Assembly (NCBI RefSeq): GCF_016031615.1 | Contig: NZ_JACYXC010000001.1 | Location: 2,046,001 to 2,110,000 of the forward strand | Length of the DNA: 64,000 bases | From: Streptomyces pactum | GTDB lineage: Bacteria > Actinomycetota > Actinomycetes > Streptomycetales > Streptomycetaceae | Direction of reading: 5' to 3' | Shown here: positions 8,620 to 17,344 of the stretch, piece by piece | Position numbering within the stretch: the first letter of the stretch is position 1 | Layout of the letters: every line of letters starts with the position of its first letter | Program-made: the position numbers and the translations under genes | Notes under the pieces: generated by a model | Told to the model about the DNA's origin: nothing | The model's input: the letters and a program-made list of their open reading frames with translations, nothing else | Database searches by the model: none

Positions 8620-9527
8620 TGGAATTCCTCGACTACGCCTTCATGCAGCGGGCGCTGATCGCCGCCCTGCTGATCGGCGTCACCGCCCCCGCCGTCGGCA
8701 TCTACCTGGTGCAGCGCCGGCAGGCGATCATGGGTGACGGCATCGGCCACGTCGCCCTCACCGGCGTCGCGCTGGGCTTCCTGACCGGCGCCAACCCGGT
8801 GTGGACCGCGGTCGCGGTCTCCACGCTCGGCGCGATCGTGATGGAGCTGATCCGCTGGTACGGCAAGACCCGCGGCGATCTGGCGCTGGCGATGCTCTTC
8901 TACGGCGGCATGGCCGGCGGCGTGCTGCTGATCAACCTGGCGCCGAACGGCTCCAACGCCAACCTCACCACGTACCTGTTCGGGTCGATCACCACGGTCT
9001 CCCAGGAGGACGTGGTGGCCATCACCGGGCTGGCCTTCTTCGTGATGCTCATCACACTCGGTCTGCGGCGGCAGCTGTTCGCCGTCTGCCAGGACGAGGA
9101 GTTCGCCCGGGTCACCGGGCTGCCGGTGCGGCTGCTCAACCTGCTGCTGGCGGTGACCGCCGCGGTGACCGTCACGGTCGCCATGCGGGTGGTCGGACTG
9201 CTGCTGGTCAGCGCCCTGATGGTGATCCCGGTGGCGGCCGCCCAGCAGGCCACCCGGGGCTTCGCGATGACCCTGGCGGCCGCCGTGACCATCGGGGTGA
9301 CGGTGACGCTCTCCGGCACCGTCTTCTCGTACTACCGGGACGTGCCGCCCGGCGCGACCATCGTGGTCTTCGCCATCGGCGTCTTCGCCGTGGTCACCGC
9401 GCTCGCCGCGCCGCTGGCCAGGAGACGTGCCCGGCGGGCGGAGGTGCCCGGCCAGGGCTGCGACCTGGCCGGGACCGCGGCGCCCGGCGGCGCCGCGGAG
9501 GACGATGTGCAGGTGCGGCCCGGGTGA
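8619..9527 (+). CDS. znuB: Zinc ABC transporter permease
   Basis: The 302-residue membrane protein forms the zinc channel. It has the ABC-3 permease pattern: FMQRALIAALLIGVTAPAVG, then LVQRRQAIMGDGIGHVALTG, and a conserved DEEFARVTGLPVRLLN cytoplasmic loop. Seven to nine membrane helices are apparent. The last 30 residues are polar and not conserved. It starts one base inside the znuC stop codon. Confidence 0.95.
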   Translation: MEFLDYAFMQRALIAALLIGVTAPAVGIYLVQRRQAIMGDGIGHVALTGVALGFLTGANPVWTAVAVSTLGAIVMELIRWYGKTRGDLALAMLFYGGMAGGVLLINLAPNGSNANLTTYLFGSITTVSQEDVVAITGLAFFVMLITLGLRRQLFAVCQDEEFARVTGLPVRLLNLLLAVTAAVTVTVAMRVVGLLLVSALMVIPVAAAQQATRGFAMTLAAAVTIGVTVTLSGTVFSYYRDVPPGATIVVFAIGVFAVVTALAAPLARRRARRAEVPGQGCDLAGTAAPGGAAEDDVQVRPG

Positions 9528-9673
9528 CCCGTGGGCGGCGCCCGTCCCCCCGCGCGTACGGCCCGCGGCCGCGGCGCGGGGGCGCGGACGTGGTCCCTGG
9601 GTGCGGCCCGGCGCCGGGCCCCGGGGCGCGGGTGCCGTCCCCGCCCGTCCACTCGGGTCCGGCCCTGCCCCGG

Positions 9674-9697
9674 GTGGTCACCTGGCACAATGACCAC
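9674..9697. promoter_or_regulatory. Inverted repeat upstream of zur
   Basis: GTGGTCA (9674-9680) and TGACCAC (9691-9697) form a perfect 7-bp inverted repeat with a 10-bp spacer. It lies 48 bp before the zur start and encloses CACAAT, a possible -10 box. It does not look like a Zur box, so another regulator, or none, may use it. Confidence 0.4.
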
Positions 9698-9744
9698 GCA
9701 AGTGCGAACGGGTGAGTCGAGCAGGCGAGCTTGAGGAGGCAACT

Positions 9745-10167
9745 GTGGCGACCGCGGGTCCCCCGGTGCGCGGCCGGTCCACCAGGCAGCGCGCGGCCGT
9801 TTCGGCCGCGCTGGACGAGGTGGACGAGTTCCGCAGCGCGCAGGAGCTCCACGACATGCTCAAGCACAGAGGCGACTCGGTGGGCCTGACCACGGTCTAC
9901 CGCACGCTGCAGTCGCTGGCCGACGCCGGCGAGGTGGATGTGCTGCGCACCTCCGACGGCGAGGCCGTCTACCGCCGGTGCAGCAGCGACGACCACCACC
10001 ACCACCTGGTCTGCCGCAGCTGCGGCAAGGCGGTCGAGGTGGAGGGCCCGGCCGTGGAGAAGTGGGCCGACTCCATCGCCGTCGAGCACGGCTTCGTGGA
10101 CGTGGCGCACACCATCGAGATCTTCGGCACCTGCGGCGAGTGCGCGGCCGAGGCCCGGAAGGGCTGA
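9745..10167 (+). CDS. zur: Zinc uptake repressor Zur (Fur family)
   Basis: The 140-residue Fur-family protein represses zinc uptake genes when zinc-loaded. An N-terminal winged helix includes STRQRAAVSAALDEVDEFRS and GLTTVYRTLQSLADAG. The metal-binding half has DDHHHHLVCRSCGKAVEV and FGTCGECA: two CxxC pairs for structural zinc plus the histidine cluster. GTG at 9745 is chosen because GAGGAGG lies at 9733-9739. It follows znuACB on the same strand after 217 bp, with a possible promoter of its own. Confidence 0.95.
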   Translation: MATAGPPVRGRSTRQRAAVSAALDEVDEFRSAQELHDMLKHRGDSVGLTTVYRTLQSLADAGEVDVLRTSDGEAVYRRCSSDDHHHHLVCRSCGKAVEVEGPAVEKWADSIAVEHGFVDVAHTIEIFGTCGECAAEARKG

Positions 10168-10188
10168 CGCCCGGCAGCGGACACCGGC

Positions 10189-10233
10189 GGGCCGTGGCTG
10201 CCCGCACCCGATGGGTGCGGGCAGCCACGGCCC
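10189..10233. terminator. Bidirectional terminator between zur and uppS
   Basis: A perfect 21-bp stem (10189-10209 with 10213-10233) closes on a 3-nt loop. It lies between the convergent zur and uppS stop codons and can serve both. Confidence 0.9.
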
Positions 10234-10258
10234 GTTGTCGTTCCCCGGCGCCCCCGGC

Positions 10259-11113
10259 TCAGCCGGAGACCGCCTCGCCCCGCGCCGCGCCGCCCTCGCC
10301 CGGCCGCACCTCGTTGGGCAGGGCACCGCCGAACCGGCGGTCCCGGGAGGCGTACTCCACACAGGCCCGCCACAGGTCTCGCCGGTCGAAGTCCGGCCAC
10401 AGCACGTCCTGGAAGACCAGCTCGGCGTACGCGCTCTGCCATATCAGGTAGTTGGAGGTCCGCTGCTCTCCGGACGGCCGCAGGAACAGGTCCACGTCCG
10501 GCATGTCCGGGTAGTACAGGTAGCGGGCGAGGGTCTTCTCGTTGACCTTGGACGGGTCCAGCCGGCCCGCCTTGACGTCCTCCGCCAGCGCCTGGGCGGC
10601 GTCCGCCAGCTCCGCGCGCCCGCCGTAGTTCATGCAGAAGTACAGCGTGAGGCGGTCGTTGTCCTTGGTCTGCTCCTGCGCTATCTGGAGCTCCTTGGCG
10701 ACCGACTTCCACAGCTTCGGCATCCGGCCCGCCCAGCGCACCCGCACCCCGAGCGCGTCGAGCTGGTCGCGGGACTTGCGGATGAAGTCGCGGTTGAAGT
10801 TCATCAGGAAGCGGACCTCGTCCGGCGACCGCTTCCAGTTCTCGGTGGAGAAGGCGTAGAGGGAGACGTTCCCCACACCCATCTCGATGGCGCCCTGGAG
10901 CACGTCGAGGACCTGCTCGGCGCCGACCTTGTGCCCCTCGGTGCGGGGCAGGCCGCGCTGCTTGGCCCAGCGGCCGTTGCCGTCCATGACGATGGCCACG
11001 TGCTCGGGGACCAGCTCACCGGGGATCCTCGGCGGCCGTGCGCCGGACGGGTGCGGGTCCGGGGCCCGGTAGTCGCGCCGCTGCCGGCCACCCAGTATTC
11101 CGCGTCGTGCCAT
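10259..11113 (-). CDS. uppS: Isoprenyl transferase (cis-prenyltransferase, UppS type)
   Basis: The 284-residue enzyme condenses isopentenyl diphosphate in cis to make polyprenyl diphosphate carriers for cell-wall synthesis. It has the family signature HVAIVMDGNGRWAKQRGLPR with the catalytic Asp. YAFSTENWKRSPDEV and the C-terminal VDLFLRPSGEQRTSNYLIWQ also match. The 40 N-terminal and 20 C-terminal residues are less conserved. It lies 45 bp downstream of recO on the same strand, a pairing typical of actinobacteria. Confidence 0.96.
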   Translation of the reverse strand: MARRGILGGRQRRDYRAPDPHPSGARPPRIPGELVPEHVAIVMDGNGRWAKQRGLPRTEGHKVGAEQVLDVLQGAIEMGVGNVSLYAFSTENWKRSPDEVRFLMNFNRDFIRKSRDQLDALGVRVRWAGRMPKLWKSVAKELQIAQEQTKDNDRLTLYFCMNYGGRAELADAAQALAEDVKAGRLDPSKVNEKTLARYLYYPDMPDVDLFLRPSGEQRTSNYLIWQSAYAELVFQDVLWPDFDRRDLWRACVEYASRDRRFGGALPNEVRPGEGGAARGEAVSG

Positions 11114-11158
11114 TGCCGGGCTCGTCTCCTCTGTCGCTACTGTCCGTACGCTCTGCGG

Positions 11159-11905
11159 CTACTGCTCCACGTACCGGAGCGAGCGCAGACCCCGCTCCAG
11201 GTGCCAGTGCAGATACGCGGCCACCAGACCGCTCCCCTCCCGGGCGTGGCGCGGCTCGCACGCGTCGGCCGTCGTCCAGTCCCCGGTGAGCAGCGCGCCG
11301 AGCAGCGTCAGCGTCTCCGCCGAGGGTACGACGCTACCGGGCACCCGGCAGTCACCGCATACCACGCCGCCGGAGCCCACCGAGAAGAATCGGTTCGGCC
11401 CCGGCATTCCGCACTTCGCGCAGTCGTCGAAGCTGGGGGCGTACCCGTTGACGGCGAGCGACCGCAGCAGGAAGGCGTCGAGCACCAGGTGCGGCTCGTG
11501 CTCCCCCGCCGCGAGCGTGCGCAGGCCGCCGACGAGCAGCAGGTACTGCTGCACGGCCGGCTCGCCCTCGTGGTCGGTGAACCGCTCGGCGGTCTCCAGC
11601 ATCGCGGTGCCGGCGGTGTACCGGGCGTAGTCGGTGACGATCGCGCCGCCGTACGGGGCGATGGTCTCGCTCTGGGTGCACAGCGGGAGCCCGCGGCCGA
11701 TCAGCTCGCTGCCGCGGGCGAAGAACTGCACGTCCACGTGGCTGAAGGGTTCCAGCCGGGCCCCGAACTTCGACTTCGTGCGGCGCACCCCCCGGGCCAC
11801 GGCGCGTACCCGGCCGTGACCACGGGTGAGCAAGGTGATGATCCGGTCCGCTTCGCCGAGCTTCTGGGTGCGCAGCACGATGCCGTCGTCGCGGAACAGA
11901 CTCAT
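11159..11905 (-). CDS. recO: DNA repair protein RecO
   Basis: RecO anneals single strands and loads RecA in the RecFOR pathway. The 248-residue protein begins SLFRDDGIVLRTQKLGEADR, an OB-fold typical of RecO. A zinc finger follows: CAKCG then, after about 18 residues, CGDC. The start at 11905 is chosen over ATG at 11923, which would overlap the preceding gene. Only 4 bp separate it from the DUF397 gene upstream, so it may depend on transcription from that regulatory cassette. Confidence 0.95.
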   Translation of the reverse strand: MSLFRDDGIVLRTQKLGEADRIITLLTRGHGRVRAVARGVRRTKSKFGARLEPFSHVDVQFFARGSELIGRGLPLCTQSETIAPYGGAIVTDYARYTAGTAMLETAERFTDHEGEPAVQQYLLLVGGLRTLAAGEHEPHLVLDAFLLRSLAVNGYAPSFDDCAKCGMPGPNRFFSVGSGGVVCGDCRVPGSVVPSAETLTLLGALLTGDWTTADACEPRHAREGSGLVAAYLHWHLERGLRSLRYVEQ

Positions 11906-11909
11906 GCGG

Positions 11910-12119
11910 TCATTGTCCCGCACGCCTCAGATGATCGAATCCACCGGCCCGCGCGGTGCGGAGGAGGCCGCCGAGGGCGGCGGGGGTGGTGGTGATCACG
12001 TGCGCGGGGTCGTCGCTCTCCCGCAGGAGTATCGCGGCGGGGGCGGTGCTGGCCAACTGGAGGCAGTTGTTCTCGGTCGCTCCGGAGTACGAGGACTTCC
12101 GCCACTGTATGTACGACAT
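11910..12119 (-). CDS. DUF397 small protein
   Basis: The 69-residue protein contains the DUF397 signature: WRKSSYSGATENNCLQLA then ILLRESDDP. In Streptomyces such proteins are usually encoded next to a WhiJ-type XRE regulator, as here, with 10 bp between the two genes. They are thought to act as partners of that regulator. The call is firm at family level only. Confidence 0.92.
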   Translation of the reverse strand: MSYIQWRKSSYSGATENNCLQLASTAPAAILLRESDDPAHVITTTPAALGGLLRTARAGGFDHLRRAGQ

Positions 12120-12129
12120 CTCTCCGCCT

Positions 12130-12981
12130 TCAGAGTTGGTGGGCGATGGAGTGGATGAAATCGCGAGTGTCCTCGGGAGTAAGCGCCTTCTCTTCCACTC
12201 GGTCCAAGATCAGCCGGTAGTTGGCGAGCAACGTCTCCGCGTCCACCAAGGCCACACCCGTTGCCACGTCCAGCTGAACCGTATCGAGCCGTGGTACCGG
12301 GCCCGCCACGTAGAGGATGGAGCTGTCGGCTGCCGGAAAGCCTCCGGCAGAGAACGGAACCACTCGTACAGTGATGTTCTCGCGCTCTGACGCTTCGAGG
12401 ACATGCTCCAACTGCTCCCGAGCGACCTCAGCCCCTCCGAATTCCATGCGAAGCGCAGATTCATGAATCAGGAAGGTGCAGGACGGAGGCTCGTTCCGGT
12501 CCAACACGTCGCGGCGGCGCAGTCGATGCGACAGGCGACGCCGTATCTGGACCGGAGTGGGCTCAGGCACCGCCATCGCGAACAGCGTTTTGGCGTAGGC
12601 CTCCGTCTGAAGTAGCCCAGGCATGTACATCGGCTGGTAGCTACGGAGGCTTTCGGCGTGGTGTTCAAGCTCTGCGAGGTCGAGGACACCGGCACTCAGC
12701 GTGCCCCGGTACTCCTCCCACCAGCCGTTGACGCGCTCCGTCGCCATGGCCGCAAGCGCGTCAACGTACGCCTGGTCCCCGCACTGGTAGATGGCTGCCA
12801 GCGCTCGGACCCGCTCCTCGCTCATCCCCAGCCGCCCGGCTTCCATGTTGCTGATGCGGGTTCTGTCAGTACCCAGCTGCTGACCCGCTTGCACAACGCT
12901 CATCCCGGCGTGCTCACGCATCTTGCGCAGCTCCGCTCCAAGGCGCCGCTGGCGGGCAGTTGGAGCTGTCCTCGGCGACAT
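12130..12981 (-). CDS. WhiJ-like XRE regulator with DUF5753 domain
   Basis: The 283-residue protein has an N-terminal XRE helix-turn-helix (RLGAELRKMREHAGMSVVQA, then GTDRTRISNMEAGR). A DUF5753 domain follows (YQPMYMPGLLQTEAYAKTLF, VRVVPFSAGG). This matches the many WhiJ paralogues of Streptomyces, which work with DUF397 and RsbW-like proteins in development or stress control. The ATG at 12981 follows GGGAGGG. GC content, especially at third positions, looks lower than in neighbouring genes, which suggests recent acquisition. Confidence 0.9.
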   Translation of the reverse strand: MSPRTAPTARQRRLGAELRKMREHAGMSVVQAGQQLGTDRTRISNMEAGRLGMSEERVRALAAIYQCGDQAYVDALAAMATERVNGWWEEYRGTLSAGVLDLAELEHHAESLRSYQPMYMPGLLQTEAYAKTLFAMAVPEPTPVQIRRRLSHRLRRRDVLDRNEPPSCTFLIHESALRMEFGGAEVAREQLEHVLEASERENITVRVVPFSAGGFPAADSSILYVAGPVPRLDTVQLDVATGVALVDAETLLANYRLILDRVEEKALTPEDTRDFIHSIAHQL

Positions 12982-13041
12982 GCAGTTCCCTCCCTGGTGC
13001 TTCCGTCGCACAGTGTCGCGGGGCATGTTCCCTACGTCTAA

Positions 13042-13083
13042 TCAGTGCACTCGTTCATGAGTTCTCAGTGCACGGGTGCACTC
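13042..13083. promoter_or_regulatory. Three GTGCAC sites between the XRE and ATPase genes
   Basis: The palindrome GTGCAC occurs at 13045-13050, 13068-13073 and 13076-13081. The first two sit in the 9-mer TCAGTGCAC, and the third is followed by TC. They lie between divergent starts and are likely operators for the XRE regulator encoded alongside. Confidence 0.5.
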
Positions 13084-13148
13084 ACCTGCCCTATGGTCAG
13101 GATCGCACAGCGCAACGGAAGAAACACGCCGCGTTGGGAGACATCGCC

Positions 13149-13565
13149 ATGTCCGCACTCAGCAACATCACCCCCCTCTACCGGCTCAGCGCCCCGAACC
13201 ACCCCTCCAGTCCCCGCGTCTGCCGGGAGACCGTCGCCGCCGTGCTCCAGGCCACCGGCGCCACGGCCCTGGTGGACACCGCGCGGCTGCTCGTCTCGGA
13301 GGCGGTGACCAACGTCCACCGGCACGCCGAGCACACCCGGGCCATCCACATCGACGTGCTCGTCCAGGACGGCGCCGCCGTCATCGCCGTGAAGGACAAC
13401 GACCCGGACGGGGTGCCGTTGCGGCGGCCGGTGAATCCGCACGGGGAGGGCGGGCGGGGGCTGCTGCTGGTGGAGGAACTCGCGTACCGCTGGGGCGTCA
13501 CCTGGCTCGGCGGGGAGGAGACCGACCGCAAGCAGGTCTGGTTCGAACTGCGCGCCCCCGAGTGA
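13149..13565 (+). CDS. RsbW/AbaA-like ATP-binding protein (HATPase_c)
   Basis: The 138-residue protein is a stand-alone GHKL ATPase domain. The N-box is LLVSEAVTNVHRHAEH, the G1 box VKDNDPDG and the G2 box GEGGRGLLLVEELAYRWG. Such proteins resemble anti-sigma kinases; here it diverges from the XRE-DUF397 pair, the arrangement known for WhiJ-type clusters. The start at 13149 is supported by GGGAG at 13136-13140. Its protein target is unknown. Confidence 0.88.
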   Translation: MSALSNITPLYRLSAPNHPSSPRVCRETVAAVLQATGATALVDTARLLVSEAVTNVHRHAEHTRAIHIDVLVQDGAAVIAVKDNDPDGVPLRRPVNPHGEGGRGLLLVEELAYRWGVTWLGGEETDRKQVWFELRAPE

Positions 13566-13646
13566 CGCCGACAGGGCCGGGCGCCGGGGCCAGCGCCGCC
13601 CGGCCCGTCCGTAGCGCCCGGCCCGTTCGCGCCGGTGGCCGGCCGG

Positions 13647-15191
13647 TCAGCCGGTCAGCCGGGACCGCAGCAGCCGGCGGTCCGGCTTGCCCGCCGCCGT
13701 GAGGGGGATCTCCGGCACCAGGTGCAGCGCCTCGGGCGCGTACATGCGCCCCTTGCGGGCGGTGACGAACTCCCGCACCTCCGCCAGGGCCGGCCGGTGC
13801 CCGGCGGCGGGCACCACGGCGGCGTGCACGTGCTCCGCCGACTCCGCGTCCCGGACGCCGAAGACCACGCACTGGGCCACGGCCGGATGGCTCAGCAGCA
13901 GGCCCTCCAGCTCGGCCGGGTAGACGTGGCCCCCGACGACCACGATCATCTCCTTGATCCGGTCCACGATGTACAGCCGGCCGTCCTCGTCGAGGTGGCC
14001 CACGTCCCCGGTGTACACCCAGCCGTCCCGCAGCACCTCGGCGGTCAGCTCCGGCCGCTTCCAGTAGCCGGACATCACGTACGGGGAGCGCACCACCACC
14101 TCACCCCGCTCCCCGGGCGGCAGGACCGCGCCGCCGGCGTCCCGGACGGTGATCTCCACGCCGGGCATCGCCCGGCCCACCGTCGGCTCCCCGCCCGGCC
14201 CGGTCACCTCCTGGTCCTCGGGGCCGGCCTCGGTGATGTACTGCGCCTCGGCCTGCCCGTACCAGCTGTACAGCACCGGCCCCAGCGCCCGGACCGCCTG
14301 CCGCAGCCGGGCCGGGGAGGCCGCGGTACCGCCGTAGGTGACCCGGCGCAGGCTGGACAGATCGGTGTCCGGCAGGGCCGGGTGGTCCAGCAGCCGGTAC
14401 AGCAGCGGCGGCAGCAGCCAGGTGTGGGTGACGCGTTCGCGCTCGATCGTGGCGAGCACGTCGCCGGGCTCGAAGCCGTGCCGCAGCACCACGTCGCCGC
14501 CCTGGTACAGGGTCAGGTCGGTGAGGATGCCGGCGAGGTGGGCGAGCGAGGTGCAGGCCAGGTAGCGGGGCGGGGTGCCGACGCCGGAGATCCCGTACTC
14601 CAGGGTCTGCCGGTACGCACCGTGCGACATCCGGATGCCCTTGGGCACCCCGGTGGTGCCGCCGGTGTGCCGGACGCACCAGTCGTCGTCCGGGCCCGCC
14701 GGGCAGCGCAGCACCCGCGCCGGGCGCCCGGCGGCCGCGGCCAGCACGTCCTCGGCGAACCCGGCCGGGCCCAGGGAGAGCGTCCCGGGCATGCCGCCGA
14801 GAGCCGCCAGCTCCCGCGCCTCCCGGTGCCGTCCGGCGTCCACCAGCACCAGGGTGCAGTCCACGCTCGCCATGATGCGGGCCGTGACCGGCGGACTCAT
14901 CCCCTCGTACAGGGAGACCACCCGGGCGCCGGCCAGGTTGGCGGCGTAGCGGGCCACCAGGGCCTCGGCGGTGTTGCCGGTGAGCAGGGCGACCGTGGCG
15001 CCCGGACCCGTGCCGCGCTCCGCCAGCTCCCCGGCGAGCCGGTACACCTGGTCCCGCAGCTCCTCCGCGCCGATCACCCGCCCCTCGGCGGTGGTGACGG
15101 CCGCCCGCCCCGGATCGGCGGACAGCACCTCCAGGACGGCCTCCGCATAGTCACCGGACCGCTCCCCCGGTGCCTTCCGCTGCCCGCTCAT
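13647..15191 (-). CDS. AMP-dependent acyl-CoA synthetase/ligase
   Basis: The 514-residue enzyme belongs to the ANL superfamily, which adenylates a carboxylic acid and then forms a CoA thioester. Motifs in order: P-loop HTGGTTGVPKGIRMSH, A5-like SWYGQAEAQ (the usual YGxTE has QAE), A7 GWVYTGDVG, A8 RIKEMIVVVGGHVYPAELE, and the A10 lysine in PLTAAGKPDRR. The substrate (fatty or aryl acid) cannot be told. A LysR regulator lies 88 bp upstream on the same strand. No acyl carrier or condensation genes are near. Confidence 0.88.
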   Translation of the reverse strand: MSGQRKAPGERSGDYAEAVLEVLSADPGRAAVTTAEGRVIGAEELRDQVYRLAGELAERGTGPGATVALLTGNTAEALVARYAANLAGARVVSLYEGMSPPVTARIMASVDCTLVLVDAGRHREARELAALGGMPGTLSLGPAGFAEDVLAAAAGRPARVLRCPAGPDDDWCVRHTGGTTGVPKGIRMSHGAYRQTLEYGISGVGTPPRYLACTSLAHLAGILTDLTLYQGGDVVLRHGFEPGDVLATIERERVTHTWLLPPLLYRLLDHPALPDTDLSSLRRVTYGGTAASPARLRQAVRALGPVLYSWYGQAEAQYITEAGPEDQEVTGPGGEPTVGRAMPGVEITVRDAGGAVLPPGERGEVVVRSPYVMSGYWKRPELTAEVLRDGWVYTGDVGHLDEDGRLYIVDRIKEMIVVVGGHVYPAELEGLLLSHPAVAQCVVFGVRDAESAEHVHAAVVPAAGHRPALAEVREFVTARKGRMYAPEALHLVPEIPLTAAGKPDRRLLRSRLTG

Positions 15192-15279
15192 CGGCGTGCT
15201 CCCTCCATCGCGACGGGGTGGACGCCATGGACGCTAGTGTCGTCCGCTCATGCCTTCCACGACCGGTTCCGCCATGTGC

Positions 15280-16167
15280 TCATGCCTCACCGAGCATGTT
15301 CCGTTCCGTGATCAGCGTGCGGAACTCGCGGGCGGCCGGGGAGAGATACGCGTTCCGGCGCCACACCAGGGTCAGCGTGCGGTGGCAGTCCGGGGCGTCC
15401 AGCCGCAGCCAGGCGACCGGGCCGGTGCCGCCGAGGGCCCGCCGGGCGACCGCCGGCATCAGGCCGATGCCCTGCCCGGTGCCGATCAGCTCCGGGGTGG
15501 CGGCCGCCTCGTCCCCCTCGCAGACCACCCGGGGGGTGAGCCCCTCGCGGGCGAACAGCCGCTCCAGCAGGGCGCGCTGCCAGTGCCCGGGGCGGGTGCT
15601 GACGAACTCCTCGGCGGCCAGTTCGGCCACCGTGACGCGCTCCCGCCCGGCCAGCCGGTGATCCGGCGGCACCGCCAGCAGCACCTCCTCCCGGGCCAGT
15701 TCCACCGAGCACAGGTCCGGCCCGACCAGCGGCTGGGAGGCGAGCGCGAAGTCCACCTCGGCGGCGCGCAGGTGCCGCCGCATGGCGTCCACCGGGGCCT
15801 GGAACAGGCGCACCCGCACCCCGGGCCGGCGCGCCCGGAAGGCGGCGAGCGCCCCGGCCAGCTGCAACAGGGTCTCGGCGGCGACGGCGACCCGGCCCGG
15901 CCCGTCGCCGGCCGCCTCGGCCATCTCCCGCCGCCCGTCGTCGAGTTCCGCCAGGGCCCGCTCGACCCGCCGCAGGAAGGCCGCGCCGTGCTCGTTGAGC
16001 CGTATCCGGCGGCCCTGGCGGTCGAAGAGCGGCACGCCCAGCTCCGACTCCAGCCGGATGATGGTCCGGCTCACCGAGGGCTGGGCGACCCGGAGTTCCT
16101 CCGCGGCCCGGCTGATGTGCTGGTGGCGGGCGACGACCTGGAAGTAGCGCAGCGCGAGCAGATCCAT
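15280..16167 (-). CDS. LysR-family transcriptional regulator
   Basis: The 295-residue protein has the LysR N-terminal winged helix: LLALRYFQVVARHQHISRAA, then LRVAQPSVSRTIIRLESELG and VPLFDR. The rest is the periplasmic-binding-like effector domain. It could control the adjacent CoA ligase (same strand, downstream) in addition to itself. The effector is unknown. Confidence 0.92.
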   Translation of the reverse strand: MDLLALRYFQVVARHQHISRAAEELRVAQPSVSRTIIRLESELGVPLFDRQGRRIRLNEHGAAFLRRVERALAELDDGRREMAEAAGDGPGRVAVAAETLLQLAGALAAFRARRPGVRVRLFQAPVDAMRRHLRAAEVDFALASQPLVGPDLCSVELAREEVLLAVPPDHRLAGRERVTVAELAAEEFVSTRPGHWQRALLERLFAREGLTPRVVCEGDEAAATPELIGTGQGIGLMPAVARRALGGTGPVAWLRLDAPDCHRTLTLVWRRNAYLSPAAREFRTLITERNMLGEA

Positions 16168-16394
16168 GGCGGTAGTCTCACCGGCCCTGCCGGGCGGCGG
16201 CCGGGGGCGGGCGGGTCGCCGGGCCGGTGGCGGTCGGTGGCAGGGCGGGCCGAGGCCGGTGGTACCGCGGTGGCCGGACCGGATGGCCGGGCCCGGTGGC
16301 GGGCCGGGGTCGGTGGCCGGGGCCGGGCGGCCGTTCCCGCGACGGGCCCGGCCACCCCGGAAGCCCGGCCTCACGACGGGCCCGCCCCCACGGC

Positions 16395-16458
16395 CTCACG
16401 CCGCCACGGCCTCACGCCGCCACGGCCTCGTACCGCCACGGCGTCACGCCGCCACGGC
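16395..16458. repeat. 16-bp tandem repeat, 4 copies, at the reductase 3' end
   Basis: The unit CTCACGCCGCCACGGC occurs at 16395-16410 and 16411-16426 exactly, and with changes at 16427-16442 and 16443-16458. The last copy contains the stop codon and final codons of the aldo/keto reductase, so the copies downstream repeat its coding end. Confidence 0.9.
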
Positions 16459-17337
16459 CTCGCGCCCCAGCCGGGCGAACTGGTCGTCGCTGAGCCGGAC
16501 CGTGAGCGCCCCGGTGTTCTCCGCCAGGTGCGCGGGGGACGAGGTGCCGGGGATCGGGATCACGTTGGGGGCGCGGTGCAGCAGCCAGGCCAGCGCGGCC
16601 TGGGAGGGGGTCGCGCCGGTCTCCCGCGCCACCGTCGCCAGCGGGCCGTCCGGGTCGGCGTGGCCGCCCATCGCCACCGGGAAGTAGGGGACGAAGGCGA
16701 TGCCGCGCCCGGCCGTGTGGTCGATCACCGCGTCGTGGCCGCGCTCGGCGAGGTTGTACACGTTCTGCACGGCCGCGACGGGCACGATCGACTCCGCCTC
16801 CGTCAGCTGCTCGACGGTCACCTCGGAGAGGCCGATGTGGCGGACCTTGCCCTCCTCGCGGAGCTGCCGGAGCGCGCCGAGCTGGTCCGCGAGCGGGTAG
16901 TCCGGGTCGATGCGGTGCAGGTAGAACAGGTCGATCCGGTCGGTGCGCAGCCGGCGCAGGCTCAGTTCGGCCTGCTGCCGCAGGTAGGCGGGGTGGCCGT
17001 GGGTGACCCACTCGGTGGGCGACGGCCGCAGCACCCCGGCCTTGGTGGCGACGACCACGCCGTCGCGGTACGGGTGCAGCGCCTCGGCGAGCAGCTCCTC
17101 GTTGGCGCCGAGGGCGTACGCGTCGGCGGTGTCGAAGAGGTTCACGCCGAGGTCCACGGCCTCGCGCAGCAGGGCCACCGCCGCCGCGCGGTCGGTGGGC
17201 GCCTCCCAGATGGCGGCCGTGGCGCCGCGGCGGGCCTCGGGGGCGCCGGCGAGGCGCATCGCCCCGTAGCCGATCCGGCGCACCGGGAGGTCGCCGCCGA
17301 GGTGGAATACGGTCGTGTCGGTCGAGTGCTTGTCCAT
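16444..17337 (-). CDS. Aldo/keto reductase
   Basis: The 297-residue NADPH-dependent reductase shows the catalytic tetrad in context: Asp and Tyr in VNLFDTADAY, Lys in VVATKAG and His in FYLHRIDP. The NADPH-binding end has IPGTSSPAHLAEN. Length and fold match bacterial AKRs acting on aldehydes or ketones. It is divergent from a MerR gene, and its promoter has the long spacer typical of MerR targets. The substrate is unknown. Confidence 0.93.
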   Translation of the reverse strand: MDKHSTDTTVFHLGGDLPVRRIGYGAMRLAGAPEARRGATAAIWEAPTDRAAAVALLREAVDLGVNLFDTADAYALGANEELLAEALHPYRDGVVVATKAGVLRPSPTEWVTHGHPAYLRQQAELSLRRLRTDRIDLFYLHRIDPDYPLADQLGALRQLREEGKVRHIGLSEVTVEQLTEAESIVPVAAVQNVYNLAERGHDAVIDHTAGRGIAFVPYFPVAMGGHADPDGPLATVARETGATPSQAALAWLLHRAPNVIPIPGTSSPAHLAENTGALTVRLSDDQFARLGREAVAA

Positions 17338-17344
17338 GCCGGAG

